This document shows positions 1 through 9,106 of a stretch of DNA of 64,000 nucleotides, piece by piece. Position 1 is the first letter of the stretch, and every line of letters starts with the position of its first letter. The position numbers and the translations under genes were made by a program. Under the pieces are notes generated by a model. That model was not told the origin of the DNA and did no database searches. It saw only the letters and a list, made by a program, of their open reading frames with translations. The stretch covers positions 47,779 to 111,778 of the forward strand of contig NZ_JAIZAP010000017.1 of NCBI RefSeq assembly GCF_020404745.1, written 5' to 3'. This stretch comes from Aquibacillus saliphilus (GTDB taxonomy: Bacteria > Bacillota > Bacilli > Bacillales > Amphibacillaceae).

Positions 1-1
1 T

Positions 2-961
2 AGGCAAGTCGTCTGGTTGTTATATGGAATTGGAATAATATCATTACTGATGATTTATCTCAATTTTCCTGCTCCATTTATTCATGAAGCAAACGGAGCA
101 CGTAGTTGGTTTATTATTGGTGGTACAACTATACAACCAGCTGAATTTATGAAGATTTTCTTAATTATAGCTCTGTCGCACATCATGGTAAGTCATAATG
201 AAAAATTCAGCAACCGTACAAATAAAAGTGATATCTGGTTACTTTTTAAAATGGCAGTCATTTCATTACCACCAATGGGGTTAATTGCTGTTCAGCCTGA
301 CCTTGGCGGGTTATTAGTCTTAACTGCTATTGTAGCTTGTTTGATTTTAATCTCTGGAATCAGGTGGCGAATCCTGTTTTCAATTACTGGTATATTTGGA
401 GTAGTAGTCGGAATCTTTATCGTTTTTTACATGGCAATGCCTGATGCTACAAGGAAATTATTATATGATTTCGGATTTGGCCATGTTGAAAGTCGATTTT
501 ATGGTTGGTTGTATCCTGAAGTTTATGGAGATTCTGGATATCAATTGATTCGTGCTATGTTAGCGATTGGCTCTGGTCAATTATCTGGGAAGGGACTTAG
601 AGATCTTGAAGTTTATATTCCCGAGCGTCACACCGACATGATTTTCTCAGCTATTGCAGAGCAATTTGGTTTTATCGGAGCAAGTTTTGTAGTTACATTG
701 TTCTTCTTGTTAATATATCGATTAATTCATATCGGATTACAAAGTAATGATCAATTTGGTAGCTTTCTTGTAACGGGAATGATTGGTATGTTTACCTTTC
801 AAATTTTTCAAAACATCGGTATGTCGATTCAGTTACTTCCAATAACCGGATTACCTCTTCCTTTTATTAGCTATGGTGGAAGTTCAACGTTAACTTATTT
901 AATAGCTATAGGAATTGTTTTAAATATTAATTATCGCACAAAAGAATATATGTTTGATTAG
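2..961 (+). CDS. FtsW/RodA/SpoVE-family peptidoglycan glycosyltransferase (5' end outside window)
   Basis: This is a SEDS-family integral membrane glycan polymerase that would extend peptidoglycan strands for cell shape or division together with a class B PBP. The frame is open to the left edge, so the N-terminus is missing and 319 residues are visible. Seen: repeated hydrophobic segments, the NGARSWF and QPAEFMK loop, a YGWLYPE stretch, the HTDMIF...EQFGFIGA loop, and the C-terminal GLPLPFISYGGSS signature of the family. GARSWF and TDMIF resemble RodA more than FtsW, but the two cannot be separated safely here. It stops 97 bp before prpE and shares its strand. In B. subtilis no SEDS gene adjoins prpE, so this edge of the synteny block is different. 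Confidence 0.9.
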   Translation, partial: RQVVWLLYGIGIISLLMIYLNFPAPFIHEANGARSWFIIGGTTIQPAEFMKIFLIIALSHIMVSHNEKFSNRTNKSDIWLLFKMAVISLPPMGLIAVQPDLGGLLVLTAIVACLILISGIRWRILFSITGIFGVVVGIFIVFYMAMPDATRKLLYDFGFGHVESRFYGWLYPEVYGDSGYQLIRAMLAIGSGQLSGKGLRDLEVYIPERHTDMIFSAIAEQFGFIGASFVVTLFFLLIYRLIHIGLQSNDQFGSFLVTGMIGMFTFQIFQNIGMSIQLLPITGLPLPFISYGGSSTLTYLIAIGIVLNINYRTKEYMFD

Positions 962-1057
962 AATTAATAAGGGTGGAAATGCTATTTACTATGCATCCAC
1001 CTTTATTTTATTATGCAGACTAGGTCTTCGTTAACTTTTATTTAGGAGGGGATATAA

Positions 1058-1798
1058 ATGCAAGTTGATGTTATTGGTGACATACATGGTTGCATAGATG
1101 AATTGGAACACTTATTTAACGAACTAGACTATAAGTGGGAAAATAACCTACCAATTCATCCAGATGGTAGACTTCCTATTTTCATTGGTGACTTGACAGA
1201 CAGGGGACCAAATTCAATAGCTGTCGTTCTGTTAGTTTACAAAATGGTTATCGAAGAGCAGACTGCTCTTTATGTACCTGGAAACCATTGCAATAAATTA
1301 TATCGTTATTTTTCAGGCAATGATGTGAAAGAAACACATGGATTAGAGACAACAGTAAAAGAATATAAGTCGCTAGATAGCAAGATGCAAAAAAAGGTGC
1401 GTCATGCCTTTATGTCGGTATATGAAAATTCCGATTTATATCTTGATTTACCTGAGGTGAATGCAGTTATCGCCCACGCTGGAATCACTGAAGAATTAAT
1501 AGGTAAAACAAGCAAGAAAGTAAAGACTTTTGTGCTTTATGGAGATATTACTGGTGAGTCTCATGTTGATGGTAGACCGGTTCGAAGAGATTGGGCTCAG
1601 TCTTATCAAGGCGATCGCTGGATTGTTTATGGCCATACACCTGTAAGGGAACCAAGAATTGTCAATCGAACGATTAATATCGATACAGGGTGTGTTTTTG
1701 GAAATGCATTAACCGCTTTTCGTTTACCAGAAGAACAAACGGTTACCGTTCCCTCGTTACAGCCGCTCGTTGATGACAAATTTAATTCCTTTGATTAA
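1058..1798 (+). CDS. prpE: Bis(5'-nucleosyl)-tetraphosphatase PrpE
   Basis: A cytoplasmic metallophosphatase of the calcineurin-like superfamily, expected to cleave diadenosine tetraphosphate symmetrically. The metal-binding motifs are all present: GDIHG at residues 7-11, GDLTDRG at 44-50, GNH at 75-77, a later HAGIT and the YGHTP near the C-terminus. Length is 246 aa, close to the 244 aa of B. subtilis PrpE (YjbP). The ATG follows an AGGAGGGG ribosome binding site by 7 nt. It converges on the yjbO-like gene, with a shared bidirectional hairpin between them, as in the B. subtilis prpE-yjbO neighbourhood. Confidence 0.93.
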   Translation: MQVDVIGDIHGCIDELEHLFNELDYKWENNLPIHPDGRLPIFIGDLTDRGPNSIAVVLLVYKMVIEEQTALYVPGNHCNKLYRYFSGNDVKETHGLETTVKEYKSLDSKMQKKVRHAFMSVYENSDLYLDLPEVNAVIAHAGITEELIGKTSKKVKTFVLYGDITGESHVDGRPVRRDWAQSYQGDRWIVYGHTPVREPRIVNRTINIDTGCVFGNALTAFRLPEEQTVTVPSLQPLVDDKFNSFD

Positions 1799-1854
1799 AA
1801 GAAAAAGCCTGAATTTCTGATAATATGTTAAATGGCAAGTAAACAGACTGAATG

Positions 1855-1890
1855 TAAAAATCCTCCCTGACTTAACGAGGAGGGTTTTCT
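1855..1890. terminator. Bidirectional hairpin between prpE and the pseudouridine synthase gene
   Basis: CCTCC at 1862-1866 pairs with GGAGG at 1879-1883. An A-run lies on the left and TTTTCT on the right, so it can end transcription from both convergent genes. Confidence 0.65.
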
Positions 1891-1893
1891 ACA

Positions 1894-2769
1894 TTATTTG
1901 AGAAGTTCTCTCATGTCTTGAGGCATTTCGCATTTAAAAGATAGACGTTCCTTCGTCATTGGTTGTGTGAATTCTAATGTTTTACAATGAAGTGATTGAC
2001 GATTAATTTTGTCATTGTTTCCACCATAGAGATCATCCCCAACAAGCGGATAGCCTAAATTAGAAAAGTGGACACGAATTTGATGAGTACGTCCAGTTTC
2101 TAACTTGACATCTAGCAAGGAAAACTGACCTGCTTCCATCATCAATTTATAATGAGTAACTGCTCGCTGTCCATCATCTCTTACCATTCTCTCAATAATC
2201 GAATTCTCTCTCCTACCAATCGGTGCATCAATCGTACCCTGTGTACCAGTAAAATATCCTTCTATTATTGCGTAATAACTACGATTTACCTTCCCTTGTT
2301 TCTGATCTTTTGAAAGAAGCGAATGACTAAACCGGTGTTTAGCAACTAACAATAGTCCAGATGTATCCCTATCTAATCTCGTTACAATATGTACAGTATA
2401 AGTTAAATTATGAGCTCGATAATACCCAAGAATCCCATTGGCGATCGTTCCAGAGCTGTGATGAAGTGAGGGAATCGATGCAATCTTAGCAGGCTTATTG
2501 ATTACTAATACGTCATTGTCCTCATATACTATTTCTAAAGGAAGATTCTCTGCTTCCATAAATGTTCCTTTTGTTTCTTCCGGAAGTACAATAGCTATTT
2601 CATCACCTACCATTAACACTCTACGTACAGTGGCATTCTCTCCGTTGACTAGAATACTACCTCCTTGAAATTTGACTGCTTTCAAGAGTCGACGTGAAAA
2701 TCCTTGAACTGACATCAAATAATCTTTCACTAACATACCGTTATGTTCCATACTTATCGCCCAAATCAC
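1894..2769 (-). CDS. RluA/RluD-family pseudouridine synthase (YjbO-like)
   Basis: Predicted to isomerise uridine to pseudouridine in rRNA or tRNA. An N-terminal S4-like RNA-binding segment (SVQGFSRRLLKAVK...ILVNG) is followed by the catalytic domain with the TRLDRDTSGLLLVAK motif containing the catalytic Asp, then RTHQIRVHF and VGDDLYGG. These are typical of the RluD branch. An upstream GTG at 2781 gives four more residues, but it abuts the AAAGG ribosome binding site. The GTG at 2769 has 9-nt spacing and is preferred. It lies 48 bp downstream of NAD kinase on the same strand, matching the B. subtilis ppnKA-yjbO order. The exact RNA target cannot be read from sequence. Confidence 0.88.
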   Translation of the reverse strand: MIWAISMEHNGMLVKDYLMSVQGFSRRLLKAVKFQGGSILVNGENATVRRVLMVGDEIAIVLPEETKGTFMEAENLPLEIVYEDNDVLVINKPAKIASIPSLHHSSGTIANGILGYYRAHNLTYTVHIVTRLDRDTSGLLLVAKHRFSHSLLSKDQKQGKVNRSYYAIIEGYFTGTQGTIDAPIGRRENSIIERMVRDDGQRAVTHYKLMMEAGQFSLLDVKLETGRTHQIRVHFSNLGYPLVGDDLYGGNNDKINRQSLHCKTLEFTQPMTKERLSFKCEMPQDMRELLK

Positions 2770-2817
2770 ATTTTCTGACACCTTTCTAGCTGTTTAGTTT
2801 TTTTCTTTTTGGTGTTA

Positions 2818-3621
2818 TTAACGTTTGTCAGAAACAAACGAATCATGCACTCGTTTCCAGAACGGGAAGGAACGAAACCTTGCAAAACGAATCTTTTCTT
2901 CAGCAACTCGACATTCAATTGCCTTGACATTTGTATAATTTTTAGTTATATGATCAATCGTTAGTAAGAAACTGCGATCATCATAGATTGGCTTCAATTC
3001 ACATACATGATGCTTTGGTAAAATTAATGGTGAACCAATCGTACGGAACACTCGATTGTTTATTGATGCCATCTCAGTAATTTGGATGGATTCTAGTGAT
3101 GGATGGATAATCCCTCCACCTAAAGCTTTATTATAGGCTGTACTCCCTGATGGTGTCGAGATGCAAAGACCATCACCTCGAAAGCGTTCAAAGTGCTCTC
3201 CCTTTATATTCAAATCCAATACTACCGATCCTTCTGGTGTTTTGACAGAGCACTCATTCAAAGCTAAAAACCGTTCAATTTCTGGTCCGTTTTTTGGATA
3301 TATTTTTATATCAAGTAAGGGATATTCTACGACTCTAAAAGTATTCTTGGTAATTTCAGCAATAAGATTTTCTACTTCTTCTGGGACCCAATCTGCATAA
3401 AATCCTAAATGGCCAGTATGGACTCCGATGAAAGCAGTTTCTTCTAATCGATGATTATATGTATGGAAGGCTTCGAGAAAAGTGCCATCACCACCAACTG
3501 AAATAACTAAGTCAGGTTCTGCTTCATTGTGTATCATTTTCAAATTAGTTAAAGAATCTATAATAAATTCTTTTAATTGGTTTGATTTAGTATCTCCTTT
3601 TGAAGTTACCGCAAATTTCAT
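2818..3621 (-). CDS. nadK: NAD kinase (ATP-NAD kinase, PpnK/NadK)
   Basis: Phosphorylates NAD to NADP in the cytoplasm. The family motifs are clear: GGDGT at residues 43-47 with the catalytic Asp45, [10 protein letters not shown], the substrate loop LNEC and the [15 protein letters not shown] block. The reading frame extends 22 codons further upstream, but the ATG at 3621 has an AGGGGG ribosome binding site and gives 267 aa, close to B. subtilis PpnKA (266 aa). It starts 13 bp after the stop of the small alarmone synthetase, so the two are almost certainly co-transcribed, as in B. subtilis yjbM-ppnKA. Confidence 0.95.
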   Translation of the reverse strand: MKFAVTSKGDTKSNQLKEFIIDSLTNLKMIHNEAEPDLVISVGGDGTFLEAFHTYNHRLEETAFIGVHTGHLGFYADWVPEEVENLIAEITKNTFRVVEYPLLDIKIYPKNGPEIERFLALNECSVKTPEGSVVLDLNIKGEHFERFRGDGLCISTPSGSTAYNKALGGGIIHPSLESIQITEMASINNRVFRTIGSPLILPKHHVCELKPIYDDRSFLLTIDHITKNYTNVKAIECRVAEEKIRFARFRSFPFWKRVHDSFVSDKR

Positions 3622-3634
3622 GTCTAGATGCCCC

Positions 3635-4267
3635 CTAGTGTTTGTTTTTATTTTTATAAAAGAGACGCTGCGCCTCTTGTACCTCATCTTTTATTTTAGA
3701 CATTTCCTCATCTAATTTAAAGGCTGCTTCTGCTGCTCTTTTTAATCTAGATTTTACTTTTGTTGGAATTTGCCCTTCATATTTATAGTTTAAAGAATGC
3801 TCATTTGTAGCCCAAAAGTTCATCGCCATAGTTCTGATCTGAATTTCTGCGGTTACTTGTTTTTCACCGTGAATTGTCTCTACTGGGTATTTGATAATAA
3901 TATGATAAGAACGATAACCACTATCCTTTTTTTCAGATATATAATCCTTTTCTTCTACGATGAAAAAGTCATTTCTATTATGAAGCATTTCTATAATTGA
4001 ATGTATATCATCAACAAACTGACAAACAACACGAACCCCAGCAATATCCTGTACCTCTTCTTCTAGACTATCCATTGGAATCTCTTTGCGGTGTGCTTTT
4101 TCTAAAATACTCGGCACCGGTTTTACCCGGCCTGTTACTAATTCAATTGGAGAATGCCTTGACTCATACTCAAATTGAGCTCTCATTCCTTTTAGTTTAA
4201 CTTTTAATTCCTCAACTACCTGAACATAAGGTGCAAGGAAAGCTTCCCAATTCACAAAGAACACCAC
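3635..4267 (-). CDS. Small alarmone synthetase (GTP pyrophosphokinase, YjbM/RelQ/SasB type)
   Basis: A single-domain RelA/SpoT synthetase that transfers pyrophosphate from ATP to GDP or GTP to make (p)ppGpp. The protein is 210 aa, with no hydrolase, TGS or ACT domain. Visible motifs are the [12 protein letters not shown] region, DIAGVRVVC, the DSGYRSYHI substrate loop and the [17 protein letters not shown] stretch with the catalytic Glu. It is the first gene of a yjbM-nadK-yjbO unit transcribed leftwards. The region up to the divergent CYTH gene (4268-4501) should contain promoters for both sides. In B. subtilis this enzyme is induced by cell-wall stress; no such promoter was identified here. 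Confidence 0.93.
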   Translation of the reverse strand: MVFFVNWEAFLAPYVQVVEELKVKLKGMRAQFEYESRHSPIELVTGRVKPVPSILEKAHRKEIPMDSLEEEVQDIAGVRVVCQFVDDIHSIIEMLHNRNDFFIVEEKDYISEKKDSGYRSYHIIIKYPVETIHGEKQVTAEIQIRTMAMNFWATNEHSLNYKYEGQIPTKVKSRLKRAAEAAFKLDEEMSKIKDEVQEAQRLFYKNKNKH

Positions 4268-4501
4268 CTATAAAATCCTTCTACTATGAGTATAATACAA
4301 TACTAATTGTATCATAAAGTGAAACTTGCACCAGTAGAACACCTTTTTTCAATGGTGCTTCATTCGACAAAAAAGTTTTCTTGTCTTTTTGTCAGTAAAA
4401 CCTACACAACAGGTGCGCTTTTTAAAAATATAGTAGCTAACTTTTGCATTTTCATTGAAAATTTTACACAATGATAGAAAGACAACGCTGGAGGTAATAT
4501 T

Positions 4502-5071
4502 ATGTCACAAGAAATTGAAATAGAGTTTAAAAATCTGCTAACAAAAGATGAATATGATAAATTGCGACTTTTTTTCGAATTAGAAAATGTAGAACCGGTT
4601 ATTCAAACAAACCACTATTTTGAAACTAGCGACTTTAGACTAAAAGATAAAGGTGCAGCACTTCGAATTAGAGAAAAAAATAATTTATGGCAGCTCACCT
4701 TGAAGGAACCACATCCAGAAGGCTTATTAGAAACACATGATACATTAACAACTACGGAAGCAACTTCATGGATCAACGGTGTTATCATTCCAAAACCAAC
4801 TGTTGCTAAACAGCTAAATCAACTAGGAATTGACTTCGCTGGGTTGAACTATGGTGGAACACTTAAAACGTATCGCTTAGAAACGCTTTATAAACAAACA
4901 ACGATTGTATTAGATTATAGTACCTACAATAATCAATCTGATTATGAATTAGAAATTGAGGCAACCGAGAAGGCCATTGGAGAAAGAGTGTTCCATGAAC
5001 TATTAGAGAATCATGATATTCCTAAAAAAGAGACTCCTAACAAAATCAAACGTTTCTACTCGTCATTGTAA
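4502..5071 (+). CDS. yjbK: CYTH-domain protein (YjbK-like, triphosphate-binding fold)
   Basis: A member of the CYTH/triphosphate tunnel metalloenzyme superfamily. The N-terminal EIEIEFK (residues 4-10) is the ExExK signature, and basic and acidic residues recur through the barrel (LRIREKN, LTLKEP, TYRLET, LDYSTY, YELEIEAT). Length is 189 aa, as in B. subtilis YjbK. The start follows a TGGAGGTAA ribosome binding site. Members hydrolyse inorganic triphosphate or bind nucleotide triphosphates; the native substrate of YjbK is not settled. It is divergent from the small alarmone synthetase, the same arrangement as yjbK/yjbM, but the intervening yjbL is missing. Confidence 0.85.
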   Translation: MSQEIEIEFKNLLTKDEYDKLRLFFELENVEPVIQTNHYFETSDFRLKDKGAALRIREKNNLWQLTLKEPHPEGLLETHDTLTTTEATSWINGVIIPKPTVAKQLNQLGIDFAGLNYGGTLKTYRLETLYKQTTIVLDYSTYNNQSDYELEIEATEKAIGERVFHELLENHDIPKKETPNKIKRFYSSL

Positions 5072-5251
5072 TCATATAAGTTGCCCAACCTTATTTGCCA
5101 CTGTTACAATAAATTACAAATAAATAACTGTGAGACGAGATTTAATTAATAGATGGCTTTGTCATTATTTAGTTACAGTATTCTTCCAAAGGATATTAAT
5201 TAGTACACAGCTAAAGCATAGCTCATAAAGATATGAAAGGTTTTGGTATTC

Positions 5252-5656
5252 ATGTCAAAGCTTCCAGGAACCATATACGAAGCAATTGGTGGACAGAATA
5301 AAATTGAAGAATTAGTAAATGCGTTTTATAGAAGAGTTGCTGTTCATCCAGAATTAGTTCCTATTTTTCCTAACGATTTAACCGAAACCGCTAGAAAACA
5401 AACACAATTTCTAACACAATTCTTTGGTGGACCTCCTCTTTATTTAGAAGAGCACGGCCATCCAATGTTACGACGAAGACATTTGGAATTCACTATTACT
5501 CCAACGAGAAAAGCTGCTTGGCTTGAATGTATGGCAGATGCACTTGAAGAGTCTGATATAGAAGAGCCTTATCGAACAGCTATTTTTGACCGACTAACTT
5601 TAACTGCACACCACATGATGAATACAGTTGATGAACAGAAAGGAGAATCGATGTGA
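5252..5656 (+). CDS. Truncated haemoglobin (group II, YjbI-like)
   Basis: A 134-aa 2-on-2 globin that binds haem and O2 or NO. Seen: the N-terminal [18 protein letters not shown] helix, the [12 protein letters not shown] segment and RRRHLEF with the proximal-helix histidine. A TTG nine bases upstream is in frame, but the ATG at 5252 has a GAAAGG ribosome binding site and is preferred. Its stop overlaps the GTG start of spxH by four bases (GTGA), so the pair is translationally coupled. In B. subtilis the same pair is yjbI-yjbH. Coupling of a globin to the Spx adaptor suggests a shared role in oxidative or nitrosative stress. Confidence 0.92.
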   Translation: MSKLPGTIYEAIGGQNKIEELVNAFYRRVAVHPELVPIFPNDLTETARKQTQFLTQFFGGPPLYLEEHGHPMLRRRHLEFTITPTRKAAWLECMADALEESDIEEPYRTAIFDRLTLTAHHMMNTVDEQKGESM

Positions 5657-6561
5657 GTTGGAATCCATCTGGGCCATCAAACAACCAGAAAACTAATACC
5701 AAGGCACAGTATGGCTTTTTTGATTTACTGAAGAAAAAGGTAGAGATCTATGTTTTTATTGATCCGCTATGTCCTGAATGTTGGTCACTAGAACCATACT
5801 TAAAAAAGCTGACAATCGAGTATGGAAGATTCTTCACAATTCGTCCTATATTGAGCGGTCAACTTGCAACATTAAATAAAGATAAATTTGATAGACCAAA
5901 GCAATTAAAACAAATATGGGAAAAGACTGCCAAGCGAACAGGTATGAGCTGTGACGGAGATTTGTGGATAGAAAACCCGATATCTTCTCCATGGATTGCA
6001 TCAATTGCCATAAAGGCTGCCGAGCTGCAAGGTAAAAAAGCTGGTAGAAGATTTTTACGAAAATTACAAGAATACCTTTTCTTAAATAAAAAGGATGTTT
6101 CACAAGAAAAAGTTTTGATGGAATGTGCGGTGGACGCAAGATTAGACATCGAGGAATTTAAAAATGATCTATATTCAAATTCTGCCAGAAAAGCTTTACA
6201 ATGTGATTTGAAATTGACAAAAGAAATGGACGTCGAATACATCCCTGCAATGGTGTTTTTTAATGAATCAGAGGAAGAAGAGGGTCTGAAAATATCGGGG
6301 CTATATCCATATGATATTTATGTGAAAGTACTAAAACAAATGCTACAAAAAGATCCTTCTCCAGCCAATAAACCACCAATTGAAGATTTCTTATCACACT
6401 ATGATTTTGTAGGTACAAAGGAAATTTCAGTTGTCTATGAATGGTCTATAGAGAAAACAGAAAAAGAAATGAAAAAATTACGGTTGAAGCAAGTGGTCGA
6501 AAAAGTACCTGTTAAGTATGGTTACTTTTGGAGATATATTCAACCAAACAACAGAGAATAA
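5653..6561 (+). CDS. spxH: SpxH/YjbH adaptor for ClpXP degradation of Spx
   Basis: A DsbA-like thioredoxin-fold protein that binds Spx and speeds its degradation by ClpXP. The CPEC motif at residues 40-43 lies in the conserved [10 protein letters not shown] block, and the long C-terminal half is typical of YjbH. Length is 302 aa, versus 299 in B. subtilis. The start is the GTG at 5653 with an AAAGGAGA ribosome binding site, overlapping the globin stop. Its substrate Spx is encoded about 5 kb downstream on the other strand. A histidine-rich N-terminal tail, described for B. subtilis YjbH, is not evident; the tail here is Asn/Thr/Lys-rich. Confidence 0.93.
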   Translation: MSWNPSGPSNNQKTNTKAQYGFFDLLKKKVEIYVFIDPLCPECWSLEPYLKKLTIEYGRFFTIRPILSGQLATLNKDKFDRPKQLKQIWEKTAKRTGMSCDGDLWIENPISSPWIASIAIKAAELQGKKAGRRFLRKLQEYLFLNKKDVSQEKVLMECAVDARLDIEEFKNDLYSNSARKALQCDLKLTKEMDVEYIPAMVFFNESEEEEGLKISGLYPYDIYVKVLKQMLQKDPSPANKPPIEDFLSHYDFVGTKEISVVYEWSIEKTEKEMKKLRLKQVVEKVPVKYGYFWRYIQPNNRE

Positions 6562-6579
6562 CTCTTTTTCATATACCTT

Positions 6580-6611
6580 AATCCCTTGTGTGTCTAACTT
6601 GGGATTTTTTT
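6580..6611 (+). terminator. Rho-independent terminator after spxH
   Basis: AATCCC at 6580-6585 pairs with GGGATT at 6601-6606 and is followed by a T-run. A second, stronger hairpin follows directly. Confidence 0.6.
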
Positions 6612-6616
6612 ACTAA

Positions 6617-6644
6617 AAAAGATATGTCCGTCGACATATCTTTT
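6617..6644. terminator. Second terminator hairpin downstream of spxH
   Basis: A 12-bp perfect stem: AAAAGATATGTC, loop CGTC, GACATATCTTTT. The A/T flanks make it work in both directions. The rest of 6645-6877 holds no coding frame that can be supported. Confidence 0.8.
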
Positions 6645-6883
6645 CTAATCTAGTATATTTTAAAACAAAGGGGATGGGAGAAAGTTTCAGGTCAAACAAA
6701 GGGGTTTTGTTTGTTAAACATCTCACAATTAAAATATAACAGTATTAAAATATTCACGCAATAGTTTTGTTCATTATTTCACAAAAATGTCACACTTCTA
6801 TAAAATGTCGATGAAGCATACATTTAAGTATAAAGTAAGTTATCTTTTTTCCTCTAACCATGGTATATACCTAGAATCTGGAG

Positions 6884-7069
6884 GTGTTACTTATCCATCG
6901 ATTTTATCCCTTTTTCTTTCTGCTGTTAACCATTTTGGCATTCTTCTTTAATCTATTTGGACTAATGCAATTAATACCATTAATTATTACCGTTCCCTTG
7001 TTCTTTATTTCTATCTATTTGACCATTTTCTCATTTACACACCGTAGAGCTTTTCGAGGGTTCAAATAA
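6884..7069 (+). CDS. Small two-helix membrane protein in the yizD position
   Basis: About 58-61 residues forming two hydrophobic segments (FFFLLLTILAFFFNLFG and LIPLIITVPLFFISIYLTIF) and a basic tail. Its place between spxH and pepF matches the small membrane gene yizD of B. subtilis; sequence identity with YizD was not assessed. The start is uncertain. The only ATG/GTG/TTG candidate near the N-terminus is the GTG at 6884, but it lies inside the CTGGAGGTG ribosome binding site. The codon at normal spacing is ATC at 6893, a very rare initiator. Function unknown. Confidence 0.6.
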   Translation: MLLIHRFYPFFFLLLTILAFFFNLFGLMQLIPLIITVPLFFISIYLTIFSFTHRRAFRGFK

Positions 7070-7116
7070 TTGATGATAGAAATAATGGACCACCTGATAG
7101 TATGTTCTTAATAACC

Positions 7117-7152
7117 AAAAGGACTGCCAATTTCAATGGCAGTCCTTTTTTT
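7117..7152. terminator. Bidirectional terminator between the small membrane gene and pepF
   Basis: AAAAGGACTGCCA pairs perfectly with TGGCAGTCCTTTT across a 7-nt loop, with T-runs available on both strands. Confidence 0.9.
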
Positions 7153-7157
7153 ATAAA

Positions 7158-8972
7158 CTATATGTTCTCTAATAGCTCTTCCATTTCTATTAATTTTTCT
7201 TCAAATACATCTAAAGCAGATAGAATTGGTTCTTTACCAGTCATATCTACACCTGCTTGTTTTAATACTTCGATTGGATAATCACTATTTCCTGCTTTCA
7301 GGAAATTCAAATAACGCTCAACAGCAGGTTCTTTTTCTTTTAGAATCTGTGACGCTAGTGCTGTCGCAGCGGCATAGCCAGTCGCATATTGATAAACATA
7401 ATAGTTGTAATAAAAGTGTGGGATCCGAGCCCATTCAGTTCCAATTTCATCATCAACCGTAATTTCATCACCAAAATACTTTTTATTCAGATCATAATAG
7501 AGCTCTGTCAGTTTATCTGCAGTCAATGCTTCACCGTTTTGAGCTTGAATGTGGATATTATGTTCAAACTCAGCAAACATCGTCTGTCTAAAAACAGTAC
7601 CACGGAATCCTTCTAGGAAATGATTTAATAAGAATAACTTTTCTTTTTTATCTTTTGTATTATTAATCATATATTCATTTAATAACGCTTCATTACAGGT
7701 TGATGCGACTTCTGCTACGAAAATGGAGTAATTGCCATAACGAAACGGTTGATTTTTTCTTGTATAATAACTATGAAGCGAGTGACCAAATTCATGTGCT
7801 AATGTAAATACATTATTAATATTGTTCTGCCAATTCATCAAAATATATGGATTGGTACCATATGCTCCCGATGAATATGCACCACTTCTCTTACCTTTAT
7901 TTTCTTCAACATCAACCCAACGGCTATTGAAGCCTTCTTCTAGAATACTGATATATTCGTCTCCCAGAGGCGCTAAACCTTTAACAAGGTAATCTTTCGC
8001 ATCCTCGTAAGGAACCTTCATTTCAACATCCTTAACAAGCGGTGTATATAAATCATACATGTGAATATCATCAAGCTTTAACACCTTTTTACGTAAAGAA
8101 ACATAACGCTGCAACAATGGTAATCGTTCATTAACTGCTTCTACCAAATTATCATAGACTTGCTCTGGAATATTATTATTATTTAAAGCAGCTTGACGTG
8201 CCGTGTCATATTTTCGTACTTTAGCATAAAAGTTGTTTTTCTTTACTGCGCCTGAAAGGGTTGAAGAGAAAGTATTTTTATACTTGCCAAACGTGCCGTA
8301 CATAGCTTTAAAAGCATCTTCACGAACTTGGCGATTGTCTGATTCTAGGAAGTTTAAATAGCGCCCATGTGTTAACTCAATCTCTTCTCCACTATCATCC
8401 TTAACCTCAGGAAAAGTTAGGTCAGCATTATTCAACATTCCAAACGTCTGAGAAGCATTCTCTGTTACTTCTGATGCCTCAGCTAATAATTCTTCTTCTT
8501 TTTTGCTTAGAATATGTGGTCGCTGTCTTGTTATTTCATTTAATGTATGTTCATATCGTTTTAATCCTTGCTTTTCTTTTATAAATGTTTTCAATTTTTC
8601 TTCATCTAAAGACAATATCTCAGGTACAATGAAGCTCATCGCACTAGAAACCTGTGTTAATAAGTTCTCAGCTTTTGCATTTAACGTTTGGTAAGCTGAA
8701 TTAGTTGTGTCTTGGTCATACCTCATATGTGCGTATGTATAAAGCTTACCAATACGTTCGGATACTTCGTCCTGCAAAACTAATAAATCATACAAATTTC
8801 GTGCTGATTTTTCTAATTTTCCTTGATAACGTTCAAAAGATGGTATTTGTTGCTTTATCCCTTCAAGCTCTTCTTCCCACTTTTCATCCGTTGTAAAAAT
8901 ATCTTCTAATTTCCATGTTTTTTCCACCGGAATTTCTTTACGCGTTTGTAATTGGTTTGCTGATTTTGTCAA
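7158..8972 (-). CDS. pepF: Oligoendopeptidase F (M3B metallopeptidase)
   Basis: A cytoplasmic zinc peptidase cleaving peptides of roughly 7-17 residues. The HEFGH zinc motif lies near residue 390 inside LAHEFGHSLHSYY, and the downstream zinc-ligand Glu sits in the SIFVAEVASTCNE region. Length is 604 aa, normal for the family. The start is a TTG at 8972 with an AAAGGAGGA ribosome binding site 8 nt upstream. In B. subtilis pepF lies next to coiA, as here, and its product affects peptide pools linked to competence and sporulation. It also complements the opp importer encoded further along. Confidence 0.95.
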   Translation of the reverse strand: MTKSANQLQTRKEIPVEKTWKLEDIFTTDEKWEEELEGIKQQIPSFERYQGKLEKSARNLYDLLVLQDEVSERIGKLYTYAHMRYDQDTTNSAYQTLNAKAENLLTQVSSAMSFIVPEILSLDEEKLKTFIKEKQGLKRYEHTLNEITRQRPHILSKKEEELLAEASEVTENASQTFGMLNNADLTFPEVKDDSGEEIELTHGRYLNFLESDNRQVREDAFKAMYGTFGKYKNTFSSTLSGAVKKNNFYAKVRKYDTARQAALNNNNIPEQVYDNLVEAVNERLPLLQRYVSLRKKVLKLDDIHMYDLYTPLVKDVEMKVPYEDAKDYLVKGLAPLGDEYISILEEGFNSRWVDVEENKGKRSGAYSSGAYGTNPYILMNWQNNINNVFTLAHEFGHSLHSYYTRKNQPFRYGNYSIFVAEVASTCNEALLNEYMINNTKDKKEKLFLLNHFLEGFRGTVFRQTMFAEFEHNIHIQAQNGEALTADKLTELYYDLNKKYFGDEITVDDEIGTEWARIPHFYYNYYVYQYATGYAAATALASQILKEKEPAVERYLNFLKAGNSDYPIEVLKQAGVDMTGKEPILSALDVFEEKLIEMEELLENI

Positions 8973-9106
8973 AATAAAATCCTCCTTTTACCTACTAAAT
9001 AAATACTTCTGTACAAGAACAAATTATTCCTTCATATCACAAAAATAGACACAGACAAATACTCTTACATTCAATGCACCTTTTATTATTATATCGTAAT
9101 TGCTGG

